A DNA stretch of 64,000 nucleotides from Okapia johnstoni (GCA_024291935.2 CM044321.1:63606985-63670984), one strand, 5' to 3'; counted from the first letter of the stretch, positions 45,646-58,072 are shown. The notes: generated by a model from the sequence alone, not told the origin. A program made the numbers and translations.

Positions 45646-45960
45646 TCAAAAGAGACACAGATAAATAGAACAGTATTATGGACTCTATGGGAGAGGGCGA
45701 GGGCGGGATGATATGGGAGAATGGCATTGAAGCATGTAAATTATCAAATGTGAAACGAATCGCCAGTCCAGGTTCGATGCATGATACAGGGTGCTTAGGG
45801 CTGGTGCACCGGGATAACCCAGAGGGATGGGGTGGGGAGGGAGGTGAGAGGGGGGTTCTGGAAGGGCAAATCATGTACACCCATGGTGGATTCATGTCAA
45901 TGTATGGCAAAACAAATACAATATTGTAAAGTTAAAAAATAAATAAACTAATTTTTTAAA
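45646..45960 (+). mobile_element. ruminant L1 3' end with perfect target-site duplication
   Basis: GACTCTATGGGAGAGGGCGA, AGGTTCGATGCATGATACAG, GATTCATGTCAATGTATGGC and an A-rich end. Flanked by a perfect 14-bp repeat AAAACACAAATACA at 45632-45645 and 45961-45974, so both ends of this 5'-truncated insertion are fixed. Confidence 0.9.
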
Positions 45961-46335
45961 AAAACACAAATACAGCCTCTGACACATGGTAGCGATGTAA
46001 TAATAGCATGATGAAAGACAGCTATTGTGCTGCCGCAATAATTATTAACTCTCAAAATTATTAATAGAATACCTTTCCTAGTTCTCCACTTCTAAACCCC
46101 AGTCCAGCCAGTAATCCAGTAAAAACAATGCCTGCCCAGGTGTCTCCTCCTCTCATCTGCTGACAGAAGACTTTTTTTTTTTTTTTCCCCAGATTGCTGG
46201 AATAGAAGCCAAGGTGCCTACCACAATAAGAGCAGGAAAGAAGAGAAAAGGTTCAACAAAAGGCAGAGCTGGAGGGATAGTTTTAGAGCATTGACATAGG
46301 AGAGCTTCTGGGCCTGGGAAAACTGGAGGATTGTG

Positions 46336-46545
46336 TTTGTGTTAGTTGCTCAGTCGTGTCTGACTCTTTGTGACCCCATGGTATGTAGCCCTTCAGGCTT
46401 CTCTGTCCATGGAATTCTCCAGGCAAGAATACTGGAGTGGGTTGCCCTGCCCTCCTCCAGGGGATCTTCCTGACCCAGGGATCAAACCCCAGTCTCCTGC
46501 ATTGGCAGGCAGATTCTTTACCATCTGAGCCACCAGGGAAACCCT
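46336..46545 (-). repeat. Bov-tA SINE
   Basis: GTTAGTTGCTCAGTCGTGTC to GAGCCACCAGGGAAACCC; near full length. Confidence 0.92.
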
Positions 46546-47174
46546 GGAAGAAGGGGCTATTAAATGATACTGCCCTGGGTTCTGAATCATATCTCTCTAA
46601 CTCTCTTCAATGAATAAAAGCAAAGAATGTATCACTTTTTAAAATTTCCTTACTACTAAATTCTGCCTCTGGAATGTGCCTTTGTTCTGAAAATAAGCAA
46701 TGTGGATCCCTTGATGTGTAGGAATTAAGTCATCATCATTGACCTCATCATCCTTATTATCATCATTATTAGTATTTACTCACAGACTTGAGATTATATG
46801 ATGAACTGGGTAAAATCAGTTTCATAGCTATTAATAATAACATATTTCTGTTTAGAAAGCTACACTGGTTAACAGTGGTTTAGCTCCCTTTCAAAAGAAT
46901 TCATCTTCTTTTGTGCCCGGGCTACAGCTGTTTGAGGTACATTGGTCATCAAGCGTCTAGTTAGAAACCTGATCACATGTCTGGGCTTGTGGGTGAGGGG
47001 ATTTACAGAATATTCTGGGAGAAGGGAGGTAACCGGAGAGGCTTTTTCTTTTTTTTTCCATGAGCAGCAAAAGCAAAGCAAGCCCTTGACAGCTGTTCTC
47101 TCCCCAGCCCTTTCCTGGCTCCTCTGGCAGTCATACCTTCGAGGCCAATCCTTTACGTTCACTGTCTCAAAAAC
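46546..47174. other. intergenic, no gene supported
   Basis: Holds a CAT/TCA-rich stretch at 46727-46770 and a 107-codon minus-strand ORF (46869-47192) with no recognised sequence. Confidence 0.45.
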
Positions 47175-47204
47175 TCTGTAGTACATGTACACAATTACAT
47201 CACA

Positions 47205-48019
47205 GTTCAGTTTGTTGTAGGAAGTGGGAGGCCCCCCTTCAGGGCCCCAAGAGCGGGCTCTTGTCTAACACTCAGAATTGTCTGAGAAGACACGGGCTGA
47301 CAAAGCAAGAGATTTTATTGGGAAAGGGCACTCGGGTGGAGAGCGGTAGGGTAAGGGAACCCAGGAGAACAACTCTGCCACGGGGCTGGCAGTCTCAGGT
47401 TTTATGGTGATGGGATTAGTTTCCGGGTGGTCTTTGACCAATCATTCTAATTCAGAGTCTTTCCTGGTGGCGCACGCATTGTTCAGCCAAGATGGATGCT
47501 AGTGAGAGGGATTCTGGGAAGTGTACAGACACGCGGTGTCTCCTTTTGACCTTTCCTGAACTCTTCCGGTTGTGGTGGCTCATTAGTTCCGTATTCCTTA
47601 CCAGAATCTCCTGTCATAAAACAACTCACGTGAAAGGACCTAGCCTGGGTGGGTGGTTTCAGTCAGTGTGCTTCCCCTAACAAGTTTAGTTGCTCAGTCA
47701 TGTCCAACTCTTTGTGACCATGGACTGCAGCATGCCAGGCTTCCCTGTCCAACTCCTGGCGCTTGCTCAAACTCATGTCCATCGAGTCGAGGATGCCATC
47801 CAACCATCTCATCCTCTGTCATCCCCTTCTCCTCCTGCCTTCAATCTTTCCCAGCATCAGAGTCTTTTCCAGTGAGTTGGTTCTTCGAATCAGGTGGCCA
47901 AAGTGTTGGAGTTTCAGCTTTAGCATCAGTCCTTCCAATGAATATTCAGGTCTGATTTCGTTTAGGATGAACTGGTTGGATCTCCTTGCAATCCAAGGAC
48001 TCTCAAGAGTTTCAGCAAG
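47205..48019 (-). mobile_element. BovB 3' fragment interrupted by a solo LTR
   Basis: The BovB parts are 47205-47212 (GTTCAGTT, the extreme 3' end) and 47683-48019 (GTTGCTCAGTCATGTCCAAC to GGACTCTCAAGAGTTTC). The whole unit is flanked by a 30-bp target-site duplication, 47175-47204 and 48020-48049, with one mismatch. The LTR sits inside. Confidence 0.85.
47213..47682 (-). repeat. solo LTR of an endogenous retrovirus, nested in BovB
   Basis: About 470 bp with TGTTAGGGGAAG at the 5' end and CTTCCTACAACA at the 3' end on the minus strand (TG...CA termini). It has a CATAAAACC TATA-like site near 47401 and an AATAAA (47314-47319). The flanking AGTT on both sides (47209-47212 and 47683-47686) is a 4-bp target duplication. 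No internal genes. Confidence 0.75.
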
Positions 48020-48054
48020 TCTGTAGTACATGTACACAACTACATCACAAATCA

Positions 48055-49495
48055 CCAAAAAAAAAAAAAAAAAGGTTGTATCTAGATTTACCAAAGTGAT
48101 GAGGAAAGCAGTTTCAGTCTTGAAGGGATCCAATTCTTAGAAGCTCCTCAGAGAAGTTCTGCTATCACACAGGGTTCAAACAGGAGATCTGTTATCTTCT
48201 TGACCTGAATACCTAATGAAAAGCTAAAAACAAACATCTGTATTAGCTCAAGATTGCAGTTACATGGAAAGCAAAATTTAGAACAACAAGACCCTGATAC
48301 AGATCAGTTTACAAGAGTCATATAACATTATCAGCTCTGTAAATAAATAATTCCCCTGGCCAGAGTAAATAAATAGGAAACATCTATTTTTGTATTTTAA
48401 ATGGCAGTAGAAATGAGGATATTCACACTTACAAAAGGAATGGCCACTCTAGTACCTGTATCTAATTAAAGCATAAAATAAAATGTAAAAAATCTAGAAA
48501 AATAAATGTTTAGGTCAGTCATTACTAACAGAAGTCATGGAGTAATACTATCCCTTCTGAGCACAGTAATAATTCACAACACAGCCCTAGAGTCAAAGCA
48601 ATGTGTTGAATAAGTTTTGTGTGACATTGGAATCTCTTCAGTGAGATAACGATAAATGTTTCTGGAAATGTGGTGTCAGGGATGTCATGAAGTGAGAAGC
48701 TTTGAAAAAGAAATTATTTGACAGATTTAAGCCATTCTAAAGGGAAGTTTGAAGTTCTACTGAGTAGATTAAGTTTGACAGAAAGTTTTAATTCAGAAAC
48801 ATTTAGAGGAAAATAATTTTGAAACCCTGAGATAGAGGGCAACATCTAAGATAGTCAAGTCCTGAAGCATCGTGACCCTTATCCACCCAAACACATGCGC
48901 ACGCGTGCACACACACAGACACACCCCACCACCACCACCACCACCACCATATACTGCAAACATACATGCAAGTTTTTGAATATGTCATAGACCACCATGA
49001 ATGGGAAAGAAATGTTTCAGTGCCTGGGAGGCCCACTGGGTGACCTGAACTTGGAAAACCCTCTGCTCTCTCTGCTCCCACTGGCCTCCTCCTCTTCATG
49101 GACTGGTTGGGGGGAGGGGACAGCGGGAATGGAAAAAAGGAGCGCATAACAAAGCAGTGGGCCTTGCTTCATCGTCTTGAAAAGGGTCACTAAATAGGTC
49201 TCTAGAGTTATTTTCTTTAAATGCTGGCACTCTAACAAGACATGGGGCTTGATTCCTTTTATTGGCAGATGCTAAATGAATAGAGTATGTACCGATATCT
49301 CTAGCATATGGTACCAGCCTCTTAAGAAATTAAGTCATCTAAGTACTTTTTTGGTAAAATTCTGGGTTTTATTTTATGCAAATAAGCACCCCTTCTTCCT
49401 TCTTCTGTGCTATACCACAAACTTGCCAGGGTAATTTATTCTCTAGATCCCTCTTAGAAGACAGAGATCTGAGATCACATTGATTCTAAACAAAT
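48055..49495. other. intergenic; CCA microsatellite
   Basis: A poly(A) run at 48057-48073 and a (CCA)n run at about 48926-48949 next to a CA-rich stretch. No gene seen. Confidence 0.5.
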
Positions 49496-49499
49496 ATCA

Positions 49500-49640
49500 G
49501 GACTTCCCTGGTGGTCCAGCAGTTAAGACTCCACACTTCCACTTCAGGAGGCACACTTTTGATCCCTGGTTGGGAAACTAAGATCCCACATGCCTCATGG
49601 TGCAGACAAAAAAAAAAAAAAAAGAAGAAGAAGAAGAAGC
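49500..49640 (+). repeat. CHR-type SINE with poly(A)/(GAA)n tail
   Basis: GGACTTCCCTGGTGGTCCAG, GATCCCTGGTTGGGAAACTA, then an A run passing into AAGAAGAAGAAG. Confidence 0.85.
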
Positions 49641-49691
49641 ATTAACTGAAGGATATTTCCTGTAGATAGTCCTGTAGACATAAAATGCTTC

Positions 49692-50350
49692 TTACCATAT
49701 CATCCTCTGTCGTCCCCATCTCCTCCCACCTTCAGTCTTTCCCAGAATCAGGGTCTTTTCAAATGAGTCAGTTCTTTGCATCAGGTGGCCCAAGTATTGG
49801 AGATTCAGCTTCAGCATCAGTCCTTCCAATGAATATTCAGGACTGATTTCCTTTAGGATGGACTGGTTGCATCTCCGTGCAGTCCAAGTGACTCTCAAGA
49901 GTCTTCTCCAACACCACAGTTCAAAAGCATCAATTCTTTGGTGCTCAGCTTTCTTCACAGACCAACTCTCAAATCCATATATGACCACTGGAAAAACCAT
50001 AGCCTTGACTAGACGGATCTTTGTTGGCAAAGTAACGTCTTTGCTTTTTAATATGCTGTCTAAGTTGGTCATAACTTTTCTTCCAAGGAGCAAGCGTCTT
50101 TTAATTTCATGGCTGCGGTCACCATCTGCAGTGATTTTGGAGCCCCCCAAAATAAAGTCTGTTACTGTTTCCCCATCTATTTGCCATAAAGTGATGGGAC
50201 CGGATGCCAGGATCTTAGCTTTCTGAATGTTGAGTTTTAAGCCAACTTTTTCACTCTCCTCTTTCACTTTCATCAAGAGGCTCTTTAGTTCTTCTTTGCT
50301 TTCTGCCTTAATTGTGGTGTCATGTGCATATCTGAGGCTATTGATATTTC
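49692..50350 (-). repeat. BovB fragment, both ends missing
   Basis: Antisense from CATCCTCTGTCGTCCCCATC to TGAGGCTATTGATATTTC. The minus strand still has 194 open codons (49692-50276, with MVFPVVIYGFESW). The 3' tail is absent, unusual for a LINE copy. Confidence 0.88.
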
Positions 50351-50637
50351 ATGCTTTTATGATATTTCATAAAAGTTTCATGCTAGATGTTAAAATGCAT
50401 GCTCTACAGTGGCTTGAAATCCTTTCAAGGAAACAGTCAAGGAACAGAGAAATTAGTAGACAATGAATTAGAAATAGGTGGAAAGTGCTTTGATGTGAAG
50501 GAAAACACTACCATCCTCAGGACTTTCTGACAACTGACAAATGGAAGGGAGAAAAGATTGCCTGAGACACATCGTGACTTTAAGGGATTTGAAGAGAACA
50601 GACACAGTGACTGTGTCTCCAAGGGGATTGAGCTCAG

Positions 50638-50795
50638 TAGCAATGGTTCTAAATGTGTGGTTCTGGATCAGCTGGACTGGTACCTCGATCAGTATCACCT
50701 GGGACTTTTTAGAGACGTTCATTCTGGGACTCTTCTTTACCTACCTAGTTAGACGATTCCAATACTTGCTAAAGTTTGATAACCACTGTAGTTAG
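50638..50795. repeat. MER5A-like hAT (Charlie) fragment
   Basis: GCAATGGTTCTAAATGTGTG at one end and GATAACCACTG at the other, with CAGTATCACCTGGGAC between: the inverted-end structure of MER5A. Non-autonomous. Confidence 0.6.
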
Positions 50796-50967
50796 ATCTT
50801 GGTAGGGCTTTCATTTCCATGTTGTACCACCCATAGTGTGTTTGTGTGTGTGTGTTTAAAATCTTAGAAGAGAACAACCTTTAATTGTTTGCTTGTTTTG
50901 ATCCATGAATGGAGAGAATAATAAAAATGAAAGTGGCATCAGTAAATAACAACCAGTGATCTTAAAA

Positions 50968-51203
50968 TGATACTTTGGCCATCTGACACAAAGAGCTGAC
51001 TCACTGGAAAAGACCTTGATGCTGGGAAAGACTGAAGGCAAAAGAAGGAGAGGGTGGCAGAGGATGAAATCATTAGACAGCATCACCAAATCAATGGAAA
51101 TGAATTTGAGCAAACTCCTGGAGACAGTGAAGGACAAGGAAGCCTGGTGTGCTGCAGTCCATGGGGATGCAAACAGTCAGACACAACTTAGTGAGGCAAC
51201 AAA
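50968..51203 (+). repeat. BovB 3' end fragment
   Basis: ACTTTGGCCATCTGACACAA, GCTGGGAAAGACTGAAGGCA, AGACACAACTTAGTGAGGCA; last 235 bases, diverged. Confidence 0.85.
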
Positions 51204-52932
51204 AACAATCTTAAAATGATAGAAAAAGGCCAATAGGAAAATATGCAGATTGTTGTATATATTCTTTTTCTTATCAAGTGGGAGGCCCTGGAAAATCTGT
51301 TGATGTAAAAATCATATTTATTTTCATTTGGAAAGAACCTTGGGAACATCTGGTACCTTCTCATTTCACAGGTGAGCAACCTGATGGGTAAGGAGTTACT
51401 GACATACCTGTGAAACAGAAATTCACAATCCGGGTTCTGAGGAAGAGGGACCACAGGTAAAAGTTCAAATTGAGTAGATATTCTTGATTTGAAAGAAAAA
51501 TAAAATATTTAACCACATTCTATGAAATTTAATGGCTTAATTAACTGTCTTCCCCATCTCCTGGCTGCTTCCAGAGGCTGGTGGCTAAGACTGAGATCCT
51601 TAGAGGAACACATGCTCTCTCTGGAGGCCATGGATCAGCAGAGCAGACCATGGCCCCAGCTGCAAGGCTCCCTCTGCCAAGGAAATGAAAGAGCCTTTTC
51701 ACTCCCTACTTCTTCCCTCCCCCATGCCAGGCATGGCACCAGCTACAGCTCCCACCATCCTTCTGTGAATGCATGCCCCAATTCTGGAAGGAAATCCTAA
51801 GCAACTTGCCCAGGGAGAATTGCTCTTGAGTGAGTGAAAGAATAAACTTTATTATAATTATTAACCACTATTATTTTATTTATGCACAATATCCCTCCTT
51901 CCTTCAGAAGGTATGTAAAGCGAGACTGTTTTTAAGAGGTGGGTATCTGTCCCATCCTCTCCAGACCTCAACATCTTTACAAAGCAACGGGTTGGAGAGT
52001 CAGACCTGGACCTGTGTCGCAGTCATTCCTACAGTGCTTAGTTCACTGCCTTGAACACATTAGGAGGTCCATCAATATTCGGTGAATTACTGATGGGATG
52101 TGAAAGAGGAATGAGGGAAACTGGCAGTGGAAAGCATAGGGAAATGTTCCCATTTGTCAGATGAGGAGGTAAGTTCCTAAGAGTTGAATCCTTTGTTTTG
52201 TACCTCTAGGAGTAAAGATTCTAAGACTACATAGAGTCATGTTAGGATCACCCTGGAATAAAGCACGGCAAACCAGATTCATATGTGTCTCTGAGTCTGG
52301 GCAAAGAGATCTCCTGTATTCTCATGAAGGAAGGTACCTTGGGTTTGGAAATGTTACAAGTCAGAGTCCAGACAATCTTCAAAACTGGAATGACTTTGGT
52401 TCCAGTTGAAAATGAAAACTCAGAGCTAACAAAAAAGGAACAGTGAGATAACAATAGGATTTTGAGACAAATTATGTTATAGTCCATCATATAACATAGA
52501 AGGCATCTGCTAATATCAAAACTATGAGAGCCCAATACCTATTACTCTGAGGAGTATAAGACTCAAGTGTCAGATAAACTTTCCCTTGCAATACTCCTAA
52601 TAATTCTAATATTTTTCCTACTACCACTTCTATGATAGCTTTTGAGTGACTAAATGAATTAATACAATTGTTTTTTTTTCATTTTGCCTGGGCCTCTTGC
52701 TATTTAAAGTCTTAATAAACAGTGAAGTGAAAAATATGTGGACCATTGGAAGAAAAAAAAGATGGGAAGCAAATGACTTTGGAAGCAAATCCATAGCTGA
52801 TTTAGCTTAGAAAAAAATAGAGTATTTCAAGAACAAATTCTGCAATTTCTTTTTTCTTAATCATCTTATTTGTACTCAAAAAACTTACATGCAACATAGT
52901 AAGATTTTATATTTTAGCTTCAGTAATATGCA
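51204..52932. other. intergenic, no gene seen
   Basis: A MIR-like trace is possible at 51350-51400 (CTCATTTCACAGGTGAGCAA). Otherwise nothing recognised. Confidence 0.45.
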
Positions 52933-52934
52933 TC

Positions 52935-53069
52935 CCAGACTCGATGGACATGAGTTTGAGCAAGATTTGGGAGTTGCTGAAGGATAGGGAAGCCTGAAGT
53001 GTTGCAGTCCATGGGGTCGCAAAGAGTCCAAAGAGTCAGACATGACTGAGCGACTGAACTGAACTGAAT
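52935..53069 (+). repeat. BovB 3' tip
   Basis: GACTCGATGGACATGAGTTT, CATGGGGTCGCAAAGAGTCC, GAGCGACTGAACTGAACTGA. A short AAAGAGTC duplication lies at 53023-53037. Confidence 0.88.
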
Positions 53070-55019
53070 AAATGATTGGAAAATTAAAACAAATATCCTT
53101 AATATATTAATAACTTGGACTTGTCTAAATATTAAATATCTCTAAATGTTAGATTTGACACATAGTAACCAACTGATTATCTTGACAAGATGTTTTAGGT
53201 TCTAACACTTTGATTTGCAAATCTTTTAGGCAAGGCATTTAAATGACATATTAGAAATAACTTTCTATGGGCAAATTCTTAAAAATAAAGACAAGTAAAA
53301 TATCTTGGATGAGAATCATAGAGATTGTGGGAGGTAATGCTTTTGAAACTGAGTCCTCCTAAAACCAAGTTCCCTGACAGAGTTTATGAGTTCCCTTACA
53401 GAGTTTAGCCTCTTTATCCAAGACTGCATTCTTTTTCTTGTCCCACCCCTGGTCCCCTCAGAATTAAAGTATTCCAAAAAAAAAAAAGGGGGGGGTTTCA
53501 GTAGGGGGAGATTGAATAAAGCAGGATCCTGTGGGGCCTTCCAAGGTCCATATAAGTTTTCAGCCTTTTATAGCTAATTTATTTTTGGAACTCAGCTGCA
53601 TTCCAAATTTTAGCTGGAAATTAAGTTGAGTATCACAAATGAGATCAGTAGTTTACACATACTAGATACTCAGATATTTGACTGATGCTTTAAAATTGCT
53701 GATCCAGAATTCCTTTGCAGGCAGGAAGTTAGAATAAGGAGAGAGATATAAAACAATGAGGAAGTATAGAGGTATATAAGACAAGGGTGTTCGTGGTGGT
53801 GGTGGTGCTGATGGTGGTGTGATTGTAGTGTGATAATTCTGGTGGAGGGGTAGGATGAGCTTCCATGGTATTTCTGACATTTGAAATAGATCTGAAAAGC
53901 AAAGAATTGTGGAATGTAAAGTCTATCCTAGAACAGCTGAAAGTGTGATGTGGCTGGAACACAGATGTAAAGAGAGAGGGGGAAGAGGGCCTAGGATGAG
54001 ATGGAAAATCAGACCAGATTTTATGGAAGGTCTTGGATGCCTTTTCAAAGGGTTTAGATTTATTCTCCAGGCAATATTAAAGCTTTTTAGCTAAAGTATG
54101 AAACGAACAAATTACATTTTGGAAAACTCTGGTCATAGTTGGAGAAAGAATTGAGTTAGAGAGACTCGACAGGGGAGGCTATTGCAAAAATCCTGGTAAG
54201 AAATGACAGCAGTCTGAACTAAGGCGACAGCTGTGGGAGGTTTAAAGACATTTCAAAAGTAGAATTCACAAGATTCAGTTGTTGATCCTGTGCAAGGAGT
54301 AAAGAAATCAGAGGATGAGACTTCACCTCCAAAACACTGGGCACTGTAAAGTGAGGTGATGTGTCTTTAGTCCACTCATCCCACAAATATTCATCAACCA
54401 CCTATTCTGTTGCAGGCTTCTGCTAGATTCTGGTGCTGAAGAGGTAAAAAGTGGGTAGATATTGATAGGCAATTCTTGGGAGAAGAAACACATGAAAAGA
54501 TGCTTGGCTTTCTTAGTGATCAATGTTGTCCATTAAGACAACAACAACAAAAAACATTTGGGGGGAGTACTGGCAGATTGATAAAGATGGAAAAGAATAA
54601 TAATATCACAGTAACATATTCCAGTTTTATAGTATATGCACACATACACACATACACACAAAAACTGATGTGCAGGAAAAATGGAAAGTGTATACACTAA
54701 ATTATTTACAATGGTTCTTCTCAGATAATGAGGTTGTGATCTGGTGGCTCCTATTTAATTTCTTGTGCTTTTGTTTTTGCGTTTATATGTATATATTTTT
54801 AATTTAACTACATATTACTCCTATAAGCTAAAAATAACTAATAATGCTATTTCCACTTTGGAAAAAATGATCAAGAGTATTGATAGACAGTTAAGAGGAT
54901 AGTAAGAGAACAGTCCTGGGAGCAGGAAAGGTGAGTGGAAAGGGGCTGAAAGCGAGTGTGGAGAGAGTCACTAGCAGTTCAGCATCACCTGCAAGAGACA
55001 GCCCGGACATTGCGCCTGC
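53070..55019. other. intergenic; short tandem repeats
   Basis: A run AAAAAAAAAAAAGGGGGGG at about 53476-53496 and a GGT-rich run at 53792-53820. CATCAACCACCTATTC at 54391-54406 is L2-like. No gene. Confidence 0.45.
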
Positions 55020-55034
55020 AAAAGGTAATAGGGA

Positions 55035-55237
55035 GGGACTTCCCTGGCAGTCCAGTGGTTGGCTTCACCTTCTAATGCAGGAGGTGTGGGTTCGATACCT
55101 GGTCAGGGAGCTAAGATCCCACCTGCCTTGGGGCCAAAAAACCAAAACATAAAGCAGAAGCCACAATGTAACAAATTCAGTAAAGACTTTAAAAAATCTT
55201 AATGAATAAATAAAAAGTCAAAAGAAACAGGTAAAAA
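55035..55237 (+). mobile_element. CHR-type SINE with perfect target-site duplication
   Basis: GGGACTTCCCTGGCAGTCCA head, GATACCTGGTCAGGGAGCTA, A-rich tail. Perfect 15-bp repeat AAAAGGTAATAGGGA at 55020-55034 and 55238-55252. Confidence 0.9.
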
Positions 55238-55544
55238 AAAAGGTAATAGGGAACTAGGTACAGCTCCTAATCAGGAGAGAGACCTGGTCCCATGCACAGA
55301 TCCATTTAAATCAGCATGAAGAATGAACTGAAGGGGGGCTGGTTAGCATTTGGGAGATCTCAGGACCTCCCATGGCAGGAGGACTCTGGTCAAGTTAAAT
55401 GTTTAACCTTCCTGTGCCTCCTGTACAATGGAAATAAGAATAGCAGCTGCCTTAAAGGGGGAAATGCATCGTGAAACTAACAAAGGTCAGTTTTCAGGAC
55501 TCTTCATTGTTATAAGTACTAATTTTGGTAATTGTGATTTCGCT

Positions 55545-55912
55545 TTTTCTTTTTTTAAAATTTTATTTCTTGTGGTAAGAGCACTTGACATAAGATCTAT
55601 CCTCTTAGCAAAATTTTAAGTGTACAGTACAGTACTGTTAATCATGGGCACAATGTCCTAAGTAGATCTTTAGAATTTGCTCATCTTGCATAGTTTAAAC
55701 TACTTGTTGATTAACAACTCCCCATTTCCCCTTCTGTCAGCCCCTTGTAACCATCATTCTACTGTTTGACTCTATGAATTTGACTATTTTAGAATCTCAT
55801 AGAAGTGGAATTATGTAGTATTTGTCCTTCTGAGACTGGCTTATTTCACTTCTATAATAATGTCTGTCTTCAGGTTTCATCCATGTTGCTCTATATTGCA
55901 GGATTTTTTTGG
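55545..55912 (-). repeat. old L1 fragment
   Basis: TTGACTATTTTAGAATCTCA, TAGAAGTGGAATTATGTAGT, TTTCATCCATGTTGC: the same L1 segment as at the left edge (1-310). Confidence 0.75.
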
Positions 55913-56313
55913 TACTTGTACTTTTCTGTTATTTTTCTTTACAACCCCTAAAGCCATACAAGTTTCAGGCCTCAGGAAACTTGGAGCTATTTCTGACAAG
56001 GCTTAGCATTTCGTCCAGGGTGAAATGAGCTAATCTGTGTTGAGTATGTGACACATGGTACTTTCCATAGGCGTGTCAGCTGCTTCTATTATGTGGAGGT
56101 GGAATACAGATGGTGGGTGTATCTAGGATGATCCCTGAGTATTCTGGCTTGGGTTACAGCATGCTGGTTTCCCATGGAGAGACTATTTAGTTTTAAAATG
56201 AAGGAATACTGGTTTAGTTTTGGATATGTTGAAATTTAAAGTGAAGATAAAATATTCAGTGAGTGTACAGAAGGAAGTAGGCCGTGAAATCGTTAGGTAG
56301 AGAGCTCAAGAGT

Positions 56314-56530
56314 TGTTGTCCAGTCTCTAAGTTATGTCTGACTCTTTGTGACCCCATGGACTGTAGCATGCCTGGCTCCTCTGTCCATGGGGATTTTTCA
56401 GGCAAGAATACAGGAGTGGGTTGCCATTTCCTTCTCCAGGGGATCTTTCTGACCCAAACCTATGGGAATCAAACCTGTGTCTCCTTCATCGGCAGGCAAA
56501 TTCTTTACCACTGAGCCACCGGGGAAACCC
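56314..56530 (-). repeat. Bov-tA SINE
   Basis: TTGTCCAGTCTCTAAGTTAT to GAGCCACCGGGGAAACCC. The flanking GCTCAAGAG on both sides (about 56304-56312 and 56536-56544) is a target-site duplication. Confidence 0.9.
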
Positions 56531-56544
56531 AGAGTGCTCAAGAG

Positions 56545-57419
56545 AGAGGATGTCAACTTGAAAATTATCCAAATACAAAAAAATAGTTAACCTCACAATT
56601 ATGGATGAGAAGGTCCAGGGAGCATGTGTAAAATGAAAACTGAAGAGGGCTCAGAACAGAATCCTGGGAGACACCAATCTTTAACAATGAGTTAGCTTGT
56701 GATGGTGGTTACATGAATCTATACAATTTCATAATACAGTGCACTGCCCTAACCCACAAAAAAAGTGCATATAAAAACTGGTGAAATCCAATTAAGATCT
56801 GCAGTTGAGTTAATAGTACCATACTGGTATAAATTTCATTTTTGATCATGTATTATGGTTATGCAAGTTGTTATTTTGGGGAAAAGTTAGGTAGAGAGTC
56901 CATGAAATCACTATTTTTGTATCTTCTTCTTTGTTTTTATTTAAAAATCATAAAAAGTTAAAAAGAAAAAAAAAAGCCTTGACTGCAACAGATTCACTGC
57001 AGATGGTGACGGACTTACCCATTTATTAATAGATAAGGCTGATCCAAAGTTGTTGGATAATTTGGAGTAAGATGTTGTGTGCTGACACTATTTTATGGTT
57101 TTCTTGAGCAGTGATCTAATTTCAGGCTAAGTTCTAAAGAATGAAACCAACTGCACAAGCTAAAAAAACTGTGACATTCCTGCTACAGTCTGTCTCAGGT
57201 CAATAATAACCCTAAGTCTTTATAGGAACAAAAAGAAAAAGAGTCTGGTAAGGGCAGAGAAGACTAGAGGGGAAAATTCTAGAAGGGAGTGGATCTAAGA
57301 GAGAGAAAAAAACAGAAACACTTCCACAGAAAAGTTAACAAAGAAAAAAGAAAAATCAACTAGTTTTTCTTTGGGGTTGTTGCTTTCAGAAAAAAAATAG
57401 AATCATTAATAATCTTTGT
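56545..57419. other. intergenic, nothing recognised
   Basis: AT-rich with short A runs; no gene. Confidence 0.5.
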
Positions 57420-57634
57420 ATGTGTGCTCAGTAGCTCAGTTGTGTCCAACTCTTTGCAAACCCATGGACTCTAGCCTGTTGGGCTCCTCTGTCCACAGAA
57501 TTTTCCAGGCAAGAATACTGAAGTGAGTTGCCATTTTCCAGGGGATTTTCCTGATGCAGGGATTGAACCTGCATCTCTTGTGTCTCCTGCACTGTCAGGT
57601 GGATTATTTATTACTGCACCATCTGGGAAGCCCT
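57420..57634 (-). repeat. Bov-tA SINE
   Basis: TGTGCTCAGTAGCTCAGTTG to CTGCACCATCTGGGAAGCCC; near full length. Confidence 0.9.
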
Positions 57635-57702
57635 TAATCATCTTTGGATGTGTCCTATTCTCACGGATCCTTGGGGATGTAAGGATTGTTTGAAGTGTTT
57701 TA

Positions 57703-57850
57703 GTGCTGTGCTCTCAAAATGTGGTGTGTGGACCAGCAACATAGGCATTCCCTGGGGACCTGCCAGAAATGCAGAATCTCAGGGCCCCTCCCTCAGACCT
57801 ATGGGATCTGAATCTGTTTTTTTTAAAGCCTTCAGAGGAAGGCTTTGCAG
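57703..57850 (+). repeat. MER5A-like hAT (Charlie) fragment
   Basis: CTCTCAAAATGTGGTGTGTG, CCTGGGGACCTGCCAGAAAT, GCAGAATCTCAGGGCCCCTC and GGGATCTGAATCTG: the typical MER5A order. Confidence 0.65.
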
Positions 57851-58072
57851 TTCAGAGTTCAAGCTGTGCAAGCTGAAGAATTCAAAGCCCTGGTCCAGCC
57901 AATCCTGCCCTTCCACCACATTCATAATCATCAATAGAAAATTAATAAAGAGTGTACTTCCTGCCACCATGGGGGAATAACCTCACATATGCAAAAAAGC
58001 AGTGGAATAAGATTAATTTTTAAATTCTCTAGGAACAAAATCATATGAACTATGCTCTTTATGAACTATTAG

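Noticed and set aside
48926..48949. (CCA)n run as a coding poly-Pro or poly-Trp tract
   Set aside because: Simple microsatellite with no coding context.
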